Source: a virus. From it: 24,836 nt of DNA. The DNA lies in the IMG/VR virus record IMGVR_UViG_3300025750_000007, positions 1 to 24,836 of that record; one strand, written 5' to 3'. The notes beneath the pieces were generated by a model that did not search any database, had not been told where the DNA came from, and worked only from the letters and a program-made list of their open reading frames with translations. Positions 12,156 to 19,386 of this stretch are shown one piece after another. Position 1 is the stretch's first letter. Each line of letters starts with the position of its first letter. The position numbers were made by a program, and so were the translations under genes.

Positions 12156-12517
12156 ACGACTGGCCGAACGCCCTATCGCGCGGCATCTTCAGCTTGGCCC
12201 GCTAAGGCAATATGGTGAACGGCGGGAACCAGTTGTAAAGAAATTGCTTACAACTCAAACATCACGCTTAGCGGGGAACTTGAACCCCAGCATTTCGGGC
12301 CGTTCATCCCGCCTGATTTGGTGCGCCCGATCCTAGTTTTTGGAAGATAAGCGCGAGAGGTCAGTCCTGGCGGGGGCTGTTGCCTTAATCCTGGCTGGCC
12401 CGTAACCATTTAATCTCAGACTGTCGCCATCTGAGAACGCAGGCACTATTAGTGCTGGCTCGCTGGCCTGCCACGGATGTCCCATAGGTTGCAACCGTGG
12501 ACTACTGCGTCACGATA
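12156..12517 (-). ncRNA. candidate structured non-coding RNA after the phosphoesterase gene
   Basis: No reading frame is convincing, but self-complementarity is dense. Stems: CCACGG/CCGTGG (12471-12476 with 12495-12500), GCAGG/CCTGC (12439-12443 with 12467-12471) enclosing GCACT/AGTGC, TCTCAGA/TCTGAGA (12414-12420 with 12430-12436), AGTTGTAA/TTACAACT (12231-12238 with 12248-12255) and CCCGCTAAG/CTTAGCGGG (12198-12206 with 12267-12275). On the minus strand GGGG-TTCAAGTT-CCCC (12288-12273) resembles a tRNA T-loop. The block ends at a terminator, so it would be the tail of the late transcript or a processed RNA. It fits no tRNA, tmRNA or group I pattern that I could find. GOLLD- or ROOL-like phage RNAs are a possible comparison only. 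Confidence 0.45.
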
Positions 12518-13303
12518 CTATTCCGAGACGTGGACGTCCTTACGCGCACCATCCAGTCGAATTCGTGGACAGCCGCAATGGGAAGGGGCAAGCATTTTCT
12601 CTTCTGCATACGACTCATTCCATTTGACAAAAGAACCCGAGTCAACGAGGAACTGCTTATCTGCACTGAGGGTTGCCTTTCCCGATGCAGATACATGGAG
12701 CCGGTACTTATCAACTGGCACACCCGCCTGCATGTGATTATGAGCACCGATGAGCACGTCGGCCCCTTCGAAAATGTCTGAGAGCTTATAGACCCGGTTC
12801 AATCTGCCCCCGGGTGTCCCGCCGCCGCCCGTCGTGTGATGACAATAGGCAACATAGTGGACGCGCGTTGTATCGGTCTTTCCGCCGTCGCCCGTTTTGC
12901 GTCCGATGTTCAATCGGAGAACCGCAGAGAACCTGGCGTAGGGAACCCCGAGCGTATCACAGAGGTCTTCCATCAGATCTTCATTGGCATAGCGCATGAG
13001 TCGCATTTCGTGGTTGCCTATGATACCCCCGATGATAAGATGCTTTACGGGCATGAGCCGGTCTTTCATGTACTTTTTCGCCTCTCTGAGATTCATGGAT
13101 GCGTCAAATGGACTGGAAACGCCGCCCATGACTACTGTGTCGAACATGTCTCCCATGAGGAAAATGTATGCCTTCTCGCGCTTTGCCCAATCGATATACC
13201 CTTCGAATTTCTGGTAATCTGTCTGGCCCGAACCGGCATGGACGTCGCCAAGCGGCAGAAGGTATACGGCCTTGCGCTTGTCGCTTGCTTCGATGAGTCT
13301 CAA
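12518..13303 (-). CDS. calcineurin-like metallophosphoesterase
   Basis: The 261-aa product carries the full motif set: GDVHAG (Asp20, His22), GDMFD (Asp52), GNHE (Asn97, His98), the HH of YCHHTT and GAHNH, which together bind two metal ions. Phage relatives are called DNA repair exonuclease-like or phosphoesterase; the substrate here is unknown. The start is a TTG at 13303 overlapping the previous stop as TTGA, with AAGGGG about five bases upstream. It is the last coding gene of the late transcript before the non-coding block. Confidence 0.85.
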   Translation of the reverse strand: MRLIEASDKRKAVYLLPLGDVHAGSGQTDYQKFEGYIDWAKREKAYIFLMGDMFDTVVMGGVSSPFDASMNLREAKKYMKDRLMPVKHLIIGGIIGNHEMRLMRYANEDLMEDLCDTLGVPYARFSAVLRLNIGRKTGDGGKTDTTRVHYVAYCHHTTGGGGTPGGRLNRVYKLSDIFEGADVLIGAHNHMQAGVPVDKYRLHVSASGKATLSADKQFLVDSGSFVKWNESYAEEKMLAPSHCGCPRIRLDGARKDVHVSE

Positions 13304-13602
13304 CGCTTCCCCTTGCGCTTCTTCTTGTCGACGAGGGCCTTGACCATGACCACATCGATCTCGTTATTGGCCTGCTCCTCCATCGCGCACCCCGCCAGAT
13401 ATTGGTACGCATGGAACAACTCATGCGCAAGCACAAGGCGAGCTTTGTACTGGGGTAGTTTCTCTTGAACCAGGATCTCTATTTTCTTGAATCGATCGTC
13501 CTTACTGGGGGTCAGTGTTACCCCGAGCGGGATATTGCCATCCTTATCTGCATACACCGCCAACATCTTGCGCGGTACACGTTCCACGGTGATGATTACC
13601 AC
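13300..13602 (-). CDS. small zinc metallopeptidase-like protein (HExxH)
   Basis: I choose the GTG at 13602 with AAGG seven bases before it; an in-frame ATG at 13662 has no ribosome site. The 100-aa protein contains LVLAHELFHAYQYL, an HExxH zinc motif at about residues 60-64, with downstream acidic residues (EEQANNEID) that could supply the third ligand. The end is a lysine-rich tail (VDKKKRKGKR). The layout resembles ImmA/IrrE- or SprT-like peptidases reduced to the core helix. The substrate is unknown. It is coupled to the phosphoesterase gene. Confidence 0.65.
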   Translation of the reverse strand: MVIITVERVPRKMLAVYADKDGNIPLGVTLTPSKDDRFKKIEILVQEKLPQYKARLVLAHELFHAYQYLAGCAMEEQANNEIDVVMVKALVDKKKRKGKR

Positions 13603-13680
13603 GCGCCAACCTTTTTCAAATGTGAACGATTGCACGTGAAAAATGCAGAAAGTATGGTACAAGATAAGACGCGCCAGGAG

Positions 13681-13797
13681 CTACGCCCTGACGTGCTGGT
13701 GCGTGTACTCAAATTGCACCTCCAGCGTCTCTGCCAAGTGGCAGAGGCAGAAGTTCACACGACCCGGAAGGCGTTGCCGCGCTGAATCTTCCGGGTC
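13681..13797 (-). other. two strong hairpins and a possible gene remnant after HNH copy B
   Basis: GACCCGGAAG/CTTCCGGGTC (13761-13770 with 13788-13797) is a perfect 10-bp stem, and CTCTGCC/GGCAGAG (13729-13735 with 13740-13746) is a 7-bp stem with a 4-nt loop. A minus-strand frame through both reads like protein (VDPEDSARQRLPGR, then NFCLCHLAETLEVQFEY) and ends with TAG at 13683-13681. It has no start with a ribosome site; the only candidate is a GTG at 13758 (25 aa). It may be the tail of a gene cut off when the HNH gene arrived, or an RNA structure between genes. Confidence 0.4.
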
Positions 13798-13801
13798 AAC
13801 T

Positions 13802-14239
13802 TTATTGAGTTAATTCGCTAGTAAGCCAAGCCGTAGCAAGAGCATTGATCTGTTCCATCCCGCGACCAGTCCACTGGTTATGACTAATACTGCGGTGCAA
13901 TTCGCTCGGGATATAGATGATGTCGCTCTGATTGATGTGATGTGCTTCGCAACCATCAAACGGTTGATTCATGGGAACAAAACCCAACATGCGACGTTTG
14001 GCCTTGGATTTGCGCGTCCATACTTGTGTCCCGCCCCTCCACACGGCCACGGAAATTTTCATACGCATTTCGGGAGATACGAAATGGCCCATTTGCGCCA
14101 CAGACATTTTTGCACAAGCTTCTGGGGATACGTAATGACCCATGCGCGCTAATCGCTGTTTGTCTGTTATCGGAATTCCTTTTCTGGCGGCAGATATTTT
14201 TGCTCTGGTTTCTTCTGACTGAGAGTGTCCATATCCCAT
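13802..14239 (-). CDS. NUMOD3-HNH homing-type endonuclease, copy B
   Basis: The 145-aa product has about four short NUMOD3-type repeats (SEETRAKISAARKG, SPEACAKMSVAQMG, SPEMRMKISVAVWR). The same C-terminal HNH-like unit as copies A and C follows: KRRMLGFVPMNQPFDGCEAH, HINQSDIIYIP and SISHNQWTGRGMEQINA. The start ATG at 14239 has AGGATAGGTGAAAGACA upstream. It lies between the mini glycyl-radical-like gene and the peptidase with gaps on both sides, unlike the overlapping style of the rest of the window, which suggests insertion. Confidence 0.8.
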   Translation of the reverse strand: MGYGHSQSEETRAKISAARKGIPITDKQRLARMGHYVSPEACAKMSVAQMGHFVSPEMRMKISVAVWRGGTQVWTRKSKAKRRMLGFVPMNQPFDGCEAHHINQSDIIYIPSELHRSISHNQWTGRGMEQINALATAWLTSELTQ

Positions 14240-14279
14240 TTGTCTTTCACCTATCCTTTCTCATCCCATTTGACAAAGC

Positions 14280-14334
14280 GGTAGCACCGGGGATAAGACC
14301 GGCTTCGGAGGGTCATGAACCTATCCTAGCTACC
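14280..14334 (-). promoter_or_regulatory. nested hairpin in the leader of NUMOD3-HNH copy B
   Basis: Three nested stems stack into one long hairpin: GGTAGC/GCTACC (14280-14285 with 14329-14334), GGATA/TATCC (14291-14295 with 14322-14326) and GACC/GGTC (14297-14300 with 14311-14314). It occupies the same place as the three-way junction ahead of copy A, between a possible promoter and the ribosome site. Confidence 0.45.
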
Positions 14335-14340
14335 ACCAAT

Positions 14341-14367
14341 AGTATAATACTCTTTCTAGCCGTGCAA
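14341..14367 (-). promoter_or_regulatory. weak promoter-like sequence before NUMOD3-HNH copy B
   Basis: On the minus strand TATACT (14346-14341), with an overlapping TATTAT, has TTGCAC (14367-14362) 15 bp upstream. The spacing is shorter than ideal, so activity is uncertain. The -35 overlaps the end of the upstream gene, as for copy A. Confidence 0.35.
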
Positions 14368-14550
14368 GACAGCAGGAGAAACCGCGAAAGGAACCCTGTC
14401 CGCCCATTCAGCCTTCTTCCCCTTGTTCCACTGGGAAACAGGCCTCAGATAGCCAACAACGCGGCTGTAAACCTCAGTCCTGGTACGCTTGGCTGCCGGA
14501 ATGACAATGCCGTTGTCCAGGAGAAGATCACCGTTTGTCAATTCTGTCAT
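14356..14550 (-). CDS. mini-protein resembling the C-terminal glycyl-radical segment of anaerobic ribonucleotide reductase (copy 2)
   Basis: The 64-aa product matches copy 1 (3772-3969) closely through the first 52 residues: MTELTNGDLLLDNGIVIPAA, RTRTEVYSRVVGYLRPV and QWNKGKKAEWADR. It then ends differently (VPFAVSPAVLHG). The cysteine before the motif in copy 1 is threonine here. The DNA is visibly similar too, so the duplication or transfer is fairly recent. The start overlaps the holin gene's stop as ATGA and has no Shine-Dalgarno, so translation is probably coupled to the holin. Its place in the lysis cassette is unexplained. Confidence 0.7.
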   Translation of the reverse strand: MTELTNGDLLLDNGIVIPAAKRTRTEVYSRVVGYLRPVSQWNKGKKAEWADRVPFAVSPAVLHG

Positions 14551-14936
14551 ACCGCAGGAGGAACCACAGGAATCTCGGTCGGAGTCGTTTCACCAAGCTT
14601 TTCCCAGGCGTCACCCCACGTGAGCGTCATCACTGAAACGGCCTGCTCAATCAACTGCTGTGTTTCGCCAGCCGGAAGGTGAAGCCGCGCGTCCAATTTC
14701 TCAAAGGCAGCTTGGAACTTCTCGCTGTTCGTGAAGGTCTTATACGCATTCTGGACAATCGCCACAATTCCATTAGCGATGTCTTGGTTATTGTCGGCCA
14801 ATGTTTTCACCTGTATGAGCTTTGCCGTGTGTGCGTTGATATATGCCGTAACCATCACGGGAGCCAGCGTGACGATGACCGTGCTGATAAGAGCGACGAT
14901 TGCAAGGATAACGGGGTTCCAATCGATAGGTACCAT
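14547..14936 (-). CDS. phage holin, LLH-type
   Basis: The 129-aa product has one N-terminal transmembrane helix at about residues 9-32 (VILAIVALISTVIVTLAPVM). A soluble helical region follows with NAYKTFTNSEKFQAAFEKLD and LPAGETQQLIEQAVSVM, the pattern of LLH-family holins (an EKF...A..L element followed by an acidic helix near the end). It would form the membrane lesion that releases the endolysin encoded just upstream. The ATG at 14936 follows GGAGGCAAAC. The proline-rich tail (TPTEIPVVPPAV) is unusual. Confidence 0.7.
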   Translation of the reverse strand: MVPIDWNPVILAIVALISTVIVTLAPVMVTAYINAHTAKLIQVKTLADNNQDIANGIVAIVQNAYKTFTNSEKFQAAFEKLDARLHLPAGETQQLIEQAVSVMTLTWGDAWEKLGETTPTEIPVVPPAV

Positions 14937-14945
14937 GTTTGCCTC

Positions 14946-15542
14946 CTATGCCTTTCCAAGTGCTTGTAGCAGACGATAGAGTGACCACTCCAGGGTGTTC
15001 CACGACACGACACCATCGGAGTCGTGACCTGGGTCAATGATTTTCAGCTCAATAAGCTTCTGCTCCGCAATGCTTCTTGTTGACGTTACAACGACTGGTG
15101 GCGCTGTTGGTTTTGTCACTACTGTCTCCTGAGTTATCTTACCGTTCTTCGCATATAGCATCGACCATCCGAGATAGGGGAATGCTCCATTGCGCGTGTA
15201 TCCCGTGACGCTTTGGAATCCAAGTCCGTTGCCAAGTGATTCTTTGAGATAGGAGCTTGCCATGAACACAGATGTTCCGCCGCCCTTGGTATCGAGACCA
15301 ACATGTCCGTCGACGCCGTATTTCCAGTAGTGGAGTGCGCCGATGGGAGCTTTGGAAGCATCGGGATTCAACTTTCCTGCCAAACCAGCCGCAATCTTCG
15401 CAGAAGCGGGAATGGGAATGGGGCCATCCCCGTAAGCGATACACATGCGAGCCATGAGTGCGGCGCACCACCCATCCCACGGCCCGCCATTGTGAGTTGG
15501 GTGCAACTTCTTAAAATCTCTTGCCTTCTCATCAAGGGTCAT
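14946..15542 (-). CDS. endolysin with a CHAP-like domain
   Basis: The 198-aa product has a predicted cysteine-histidine peptidase/amidase domain at about residues 1-140. The likely nucleophile is Cys26 (GPWDGWCAALMARMC) and the histidine His80 (GVDGHVGLDTKGGG), with strands around them. After a proline- and threonine-rich linker (VVTKPTAPPVVVTSTR) comes a helical C-terminal unit (IAEQKLIELKIIDPGHDSD, TLEWSLYRLLQAL) that looks like a cell-wall-binding repeat. It degrades peptidoglycan at lysis. The ATG follows GGAGCGTGAT. The gene is immediately upstream of the holin. Confidence 0.75.
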   Translation of the reverse strand: MTLDEKARDFKKLHPTHNGGPWDGWCAALMARMCIAYGDGPIPIPASAKIAAGLAGKLNPDASKAPIGALHYWKYGVDGHVGLDTKGGGTSVFMASSYLKESLGNGLGFQSVTGYTRNGAFPYLGWSMLYAKNGKITQETVVTKPTAPPVVVTSTRSIAEQKLIELKIIDPGHDSDGVVSWNTLEWSLYRLLQALGKA

Positions 15543-15557
15543 ATCATCACGCTCCTA

Positions 15558-16184
15558 TTACTTCGATAGCGCGGTAATAACGGCTATTGCAACAGAGACT
15601 AAGACTAACAAAAAACTACCAAGGGAGACCATAAGTGACGTGTCCTGTCGCTTGTTGGTGCGCGACTCATCCGTTCCTGTCTCCTGTCCTTTGGACAAAT
15701 CCAGTCGACTCGTCAGACGCAATTCGAGGGAACTGATATTCCTGTCTCGTGCGCTCCCCATGTCCTCAAGATGTTGTGCCTCATAATCGAGTTTATCGGA
15801 GAAAGCCTTCATCCGAACATCCATATCGTCCTTGGTTGCAAATGTCGCAGCCTGATTCTGCAACTGTTGCCGGTATCCGTTGCTCTCTTCAAACCGTTTA
15901 TCTGCCGCAGTCTCAGCTTTGGCGGTGGCCTTATCACTTGCCGCCATGGCCGCATTGATAGCGTCTTTTTGCGCATCCAGAGCGGTATTCATGGCAGTGG
16001 TCTGTTCAGTCTTCGCCGTTTGCATGGCGGTTTGCTGAGAAGAAAAAGCGGCATCAACGGCCTTCGTTTGCTGTTGATATCGTTCTTGGAGCATTTCGCG
16101 CTGGTCGGCTATTTTGGCCAATAGAAACACTCGTAAGGTGTCCACTGTCCACGCCGCAAATGTTTCGTCTTGTACGTCACTCAT
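15558..16184 (-). CDS. coiled-coil protein with a C-terminal membrane anchor
   Basis: I start at the second ATG (16184) because GGAGGG lies four bases before it. The 208-aa product has a long alanine- and glutamine-rich coiled coil at about residues 25-110 (QQQTKAVDAAFSSQQTAMQ and similar repeats). A second helical part follows, and then one transmembrane segment at the C-terminus (LMVSLGSFLLVLVSVAIAVI). Proteins of this pattern are common beside phage lysis genes; holin-accessory or tail-associated roles have been suggested. The start overlaps the upstream gene. Confidence 0.65.
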   Translation of the reverse strand: MSDVQDETFAAWTVDTLRVFLLAKIADQREMLQERYQQQTKAVDAAFSSQQTAMQTAKTEQTTAMNTALDAQKDAINAAMAASDKATAKAETAADKRFEESNGYRQQLQNQAATFATKDDMDVRMKAFSDKLDYEAQHLEDMGSARDRNISSLELRLTSRLDLSKGQETGTDESRTNKRQDTSLMVSLGSFLLVLVSVAIAVITALSK

Positions 16185-16539
16185 CATACCCTCCTATGGG
16201 TAATGCTTTGTCGATCGTTGCCTTAGCCAATTTCTCAGTAACGGGCGCTGTCACCATTTTCTGCATATCTTCCAGTTCTACCGTTGCCACGTCCAAACTT
16301 GCTTGTAACTCTGCCACCTGTACCGTCTTCTCTTTGACCTGCTTCGCCACGACAGCCGCATCCAGCACACCGACAATATCCTCATTGGGAATCACGACCC
16401 CGCCGACCGCAGATCTGAACGCCTCGATTGCCTCATCTGTACCGGTCACCTTCCACACCCTCAATAGTTCTGCGGCAATGGTGTCTAACTTCCCGACTGT
16501 CTTGTCTAGGTATGAGTTCATATGCGCCCGTATGTACAT
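16177..16539 (-). CDS. hypothetical helical protein, 120 aa
   Basis: The ATG at 16539 follows GGGGGCTTGCA. The product is mainly helical, with KLDTIAAELLRVWKVTGTDE and a coiled-coil-like stretch at about residues 67-92 (VKEKTVQVAELQASLDVATV). I recognise no family. Position after the tail genes and before the membrane coiled-coil gene suggests a tail-associated or lysis-associated role. Confidence 0.6.
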   Translation of the reverse strand: MYIRAHMNSYLDKTVGKLDTIAAELLRVWKVTGTDEAIEAFRSAVGGVVIPNEDIVGVLDAAVVAKQVKEKTVQVAELQASLDVATVELEDMQKMVTAPVTEKLAKATIDKALPIGGYDE

Positions 16540-16549
16540 TGCAAGCCCC

Positions 16550-17143
16550 CTATGTCCAGTTTTCCATCAGGTACTGTCCTGCTAGTGCGTTCATCTGTGC
16601 CATGCCCCGTCCGGTGTATTGGTCGTGGTAGATACTGCGATGCAACTTCCTCGGTATGTGAATCACATCATTCTGGTTGATGTGGTGAGCCTCACAATCC
16701 ATAAACCAAGAGTTCAATGGATTAAAACCAAGTAGGCGGCGCTTGGAACGACGTTTACGCATAGATACCCTTGGTCCGCCCTTCCAATGTCCTATACCAA
16801 TTTTCACCCGAGTTTCATCTGACGGGGAAACACCCTTATTCCATGCTGGTTTTCCAATAAGCGCAGCAGACAACCTTGCGCACGTCTCAGGTGATACCGT
16901 CTTCCCCTTTTCTGCTAAAGCCTGTTTTGCTCTTGTTTCAGGGGATGGAATACGCCCCATTCCCGCAGCAGAGATTTTTGCTCGAGTCTCATCTGACGGT
17001 GAAATTCCCTTGTTCCAAGCCTTCTGTCCTTTATGCAATGCGGACATCTTTGCTCTAGTTTCAAGAGATACAACACGTCCAATCCAAGCCGCAGACATCT
17101 TTGCTCGCGCCTCAGGAGAGGGATGGGTTCCTAGTCTCATCAT
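16550..17143 (-). CDS. NUMOD3-HNH homing-type endonuclease, copy C
   Basis: The 197-aa product has the most NUMOD3 repeats of the three copies, about six (SPEARAKMSAAWIGR, SDETRAKISAAGMGR, SPETRAKQALAEKGK, SPETCARLSAALIGK and others). Two longer units are interrupted by a WNKG segment. The shared C-terminal unit follows: KRRLLGFNPLNSWFMDCEAH, HINQNDVIHIP and SIYHDQYTGRGMAQMNA. Unlike A and B, it has no leader or promoter of its own. Its start overlaps the stop of the tail gene as ATGATGA, so it is expressed with the tail genes. Confidence 0.8.
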   Translation of the reverse strand: MMRLGTHPSPEARAKMSAAWIGRVVSLETRAKMSALHKGQKAWNKGISPSDETRAKISAAGMGRIPSPETRAKQALAEKGKTVSPETCARLSAALIGKPAWNKGVSPSDETRVKIGIGHWKGGPRVSMRKRRSKRRLLGFNPLNSWFMDCEAHHINQNDVIHIPRKLHRSIYHDQYTGRGMAQMNALAGQYLMENWT

Positions 17144-19386
17144 GCCTTCCTTTCGAGAGCGCCGATGCGTCTCGCTTGCTCTGCCAGTCTTGTCATGAGA
17201 ACATCCATGGCCCTTCCCGCTGCTAGCGTCTTGCCGCTCTGCCGGTAGTCGATTGCATAGACCGTCATGGGTACGCCATCACCACTGATGGTATCCCCTA
17301 CACCAAGGTCGGTCGACAGCGGCACGTCCCGGGTATACTGTTCTCTGGCCACAGACACGACAGGCAAAAGTCCATCTGCGTATGCTTGCGCTCCAGCCTC
17401 GCTGCCGAAGTCATCAGTTACTGTATAGGCCCGCTGCCCCGTTCCAGCTCGCACAGTGACCGGCAGTGGGTTATCGGCTACCAACACAAGCGTGTCCAGG
17501 TAGTTGTCGCCCGTCCACGTGAGTGCTATCGTAGCGAGGTTCGTGGGGTTACCGGTACGAGTGAAATCAGATAGCGCGAGAGTGACAGACTCAAACAAGT
17601 TGAAGGCAGGACTCCAAATGAAGGGTGCGGAGATCCATGCGTAGTCCTGGACGGTTTCAAGAATGGATACGGTCACGGATATAAGTTGGGGTCCAGCGTC
17701 AGCTGCTCCAAAGTTGTGGTTGTAATCATCCAGGATATACCCATCCGGAAGCATGGTCAGAGTAAGATAATAAGGAGAATTGACCTGATACCATTGTCCA
17801 CCCGTTGACCCCCGAAGGGGATAAACGCCCCGATAACACCCAAACATCGAACTCCAGGTTATGGAAACGTTGGAGTTTACAGTGGACACCATATTCACAT
17901 GCGACCCGACGTTGTTGTATGTCTGCACGGTGATGTCGCAGGTAATGACTTGGACGCCGTAGTTCGCAGCAATGGGGTACAGGTTCGTAAACTCAATGCG
18001 CACTGTTGTGGCTCGATAGTAGTCGGACTGCGATATCCATGTTGGAACATTTGCCTTGAACACATTCCCAAATGTAGGAGCAGAAGTGTCTTGCCAAATA
18101 GGAGCACCAGCGGCGTTTAACAGGATAACACGATAGGAGCATGCGCCGGTCGTCGTCCCTTCCACGGTTGTGACATGCTGAGCCGGAGATAGTGTGATAT
18201 CTTTCGTGAGGGTATCAGTTGTAGCTGTGCCATCCTCGAGGATGAAGCCCGCGCCCGACTCTCCGGCGAATGTATGCGTCAGTTCCAGCTTGTTTGAAGC
18301 GTCCTGTTGAAGCGAGACGGTGACGGTTGCGCCGACATCGGGGGGGCACCAATTGAACCGTACCCGGTCAAACAACTTGAATGCTGCGCTCAATCCTTCT
18401 CTGTGGCAATCCCCTACTGATTTCAACATACCCAACGCACCTGATGGCGGGCGTAGCAATGTCGGGTCCACCTGCGTCACGTCTGTCACCGTACCATACC
18501 AGTTTGCAGCATCATGAAGGGTCATGAAAGTGTCGGGTGTCGGATACTGCTTCACGATGTAATGAGCGATAACCGCATCAAAGGTATCTGCGTCTCGCTG
18601 CCAGCCCGTGAGCTTGTCCAACCGTTGCATGTGGTAGTCAGGTGTCTGACCGCTCACATCCAGCGGGAACACGTACAAATTTCCGTTGCGAACCGATGCC
18701 TGTGCCAATGACTGGATGAGTAGTTGCTTGATGACCTCTGTTGGCGTGATGTTCACGTACAGTTGCGGGTAGGTCGTCTGTGCCAGCAGGTCCGCTCCCA
18801 CGATATTCAGCGAGGGAACCAGTAACGAGATAGCGTTTGCCGTCGAGCCGTACGCCGTTTGGAGTGCCATGATTGCGGAGGTCATGGCATACGACTCAGC
18901 TGCCTTGCAGGTGTAGACATAGAACGGGCCGGATATGGCGACCGTGGCAATCTCGAACTGATATTGTCTCAGGCCGCGTTCTCGGATAACGGCTTGGATG
19001 ATGCCAGACAGGAGTGCCGCACAGGAAAAGTTCAACGTAGGGAGAGCCGGGAACAGTTCATCATGCAGCACCGGCTCAATGGCGTCCAGCTTGGCGTCGC
19101 CTGAATACACGTCTATCCCATACTCAGATAGCTCGTAGGCCATGACATACGTGATAGGGCTTGTTGAGACCGTTCCAACTGAATCAGTCGCCTGAGCGTA
19201 GATGATGTGCGGGCCGCGCTCGAGGGCAAGGTCATAGCTGAAAACGTAGGAGCCAGATGTCCAGATTCCAGTGTATGCCTTGCCGTCCACAACGATAAGG
19301 GCAGAGGGCAGACTGACAGCAGAGGCCACGGTAAGCGTGACCGTGCAACGCTCTCTATTCTGCGAAGCCGTGAGGGTCAAGGTCAT
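17140..19386 (-). CDS. large tail-tip/baseplate-type structural protein, 748 aa
   Basis: Position after the tape measure and the preceding tail protein indicates a tail-tip component. The N-terminal roughly 85 residues look like an immunoglobulin-like fold (TLTLTASQNRERCTVTLTVA). The long middle is rich in Tyr, Thr and Asn with strand patterns, as in tail proteins that contact the cell. The C-terminus resembles the last domain of siphovirus baseplate proteins (TRDVPLSTDLGVGDTISGDG, then a helix TRLAEQARRIGALERKA). No protease or hydrolase motif is visible. The start overlaps the previous gene (ATGA). Confidence 0.7.
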   Translation of the reverse strand: MTLTLTASQNRERCTVTLTVASAVSLPSALIVVDGKAYTGIWTSGSYVFSYDLALERGPHIIYAQATDSVGTVSTSPITYVMAYELSEYGIDVYSGDAKLDAIEPVLHDELFPALPTLNFSCAALLSGIIQAVIRERGLRQYQFEIATVAISGPFYVYTCKAAESYAMTSAIMALQTAYGSTANAISLLVPSLNIVGADLLAQTTYPQLYVNITPTEVIKQLLIQSLAQASVRNGNLYVFPLDVSGQTPDYHMQRLDKLTGWQRDADTFDAVIAHYIVKQYPTPDTFMTLHDAANWYGTVTDVTQVDPTLLRPPSGALGMLKSVGDCHREGLSAAFKLFDRVRFNWCPPDVGATVTVSLQQDASNKLELTHTFAGESGAGFILEDGTATTDTLTKDITLSPAQHVTTVEGTTTGACSYRVILLNAAGAPIWQDTSAPTFGNVFKANVPTWISQSDYYRATTVRIEFTNLYPIAANYGVQVITCDITVQTYNNVGSHVNMVSTVNSNVSITWSSMFGCYRGVYPLRGSTGGQWYQVNSPYYLTLTMLPDGYILDDYNHNFGAADAGPQLISVTVSILETVQDYAWISAPFIWSPAFNLFESVTLALSDFTRTGNPTNLATIALTWTGDNYLDTLVLVADNPLPVTVRAGTGQRAYTVTDDFGSEAGAQAYADGLLPVVSVAREQYTRDVPLSTDLGVGDTISGDGVPMTVYAIDYRQSGKTLAAGRAMDVLMTRLAEQARRIGALERKA

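Noticed and set aside
12266-12360. tRNA or tmRNA, because of the T-loop-like TTCAAGT and a 7-bp GCGCTTA/TAAGCGT pairing
   Set aside because: The D-arm, anticodon arm, CCA end and resume codon region do not fit, and the T-stem is not in register with the acceptor stem.
12120-12517. Group I or group II intron
   Set aside because: No conserved core (P7-type or domain V) could be found, and the flanking phosphoesterase gene is intact with no partner exon.
14344-14349. TATTAT as a separate promoter -10 before HNH copy B
   Set aside because: The spacer to the nearest -35-like hexamer would be only 12 bp; the overlapping TATACT is a better candidate.
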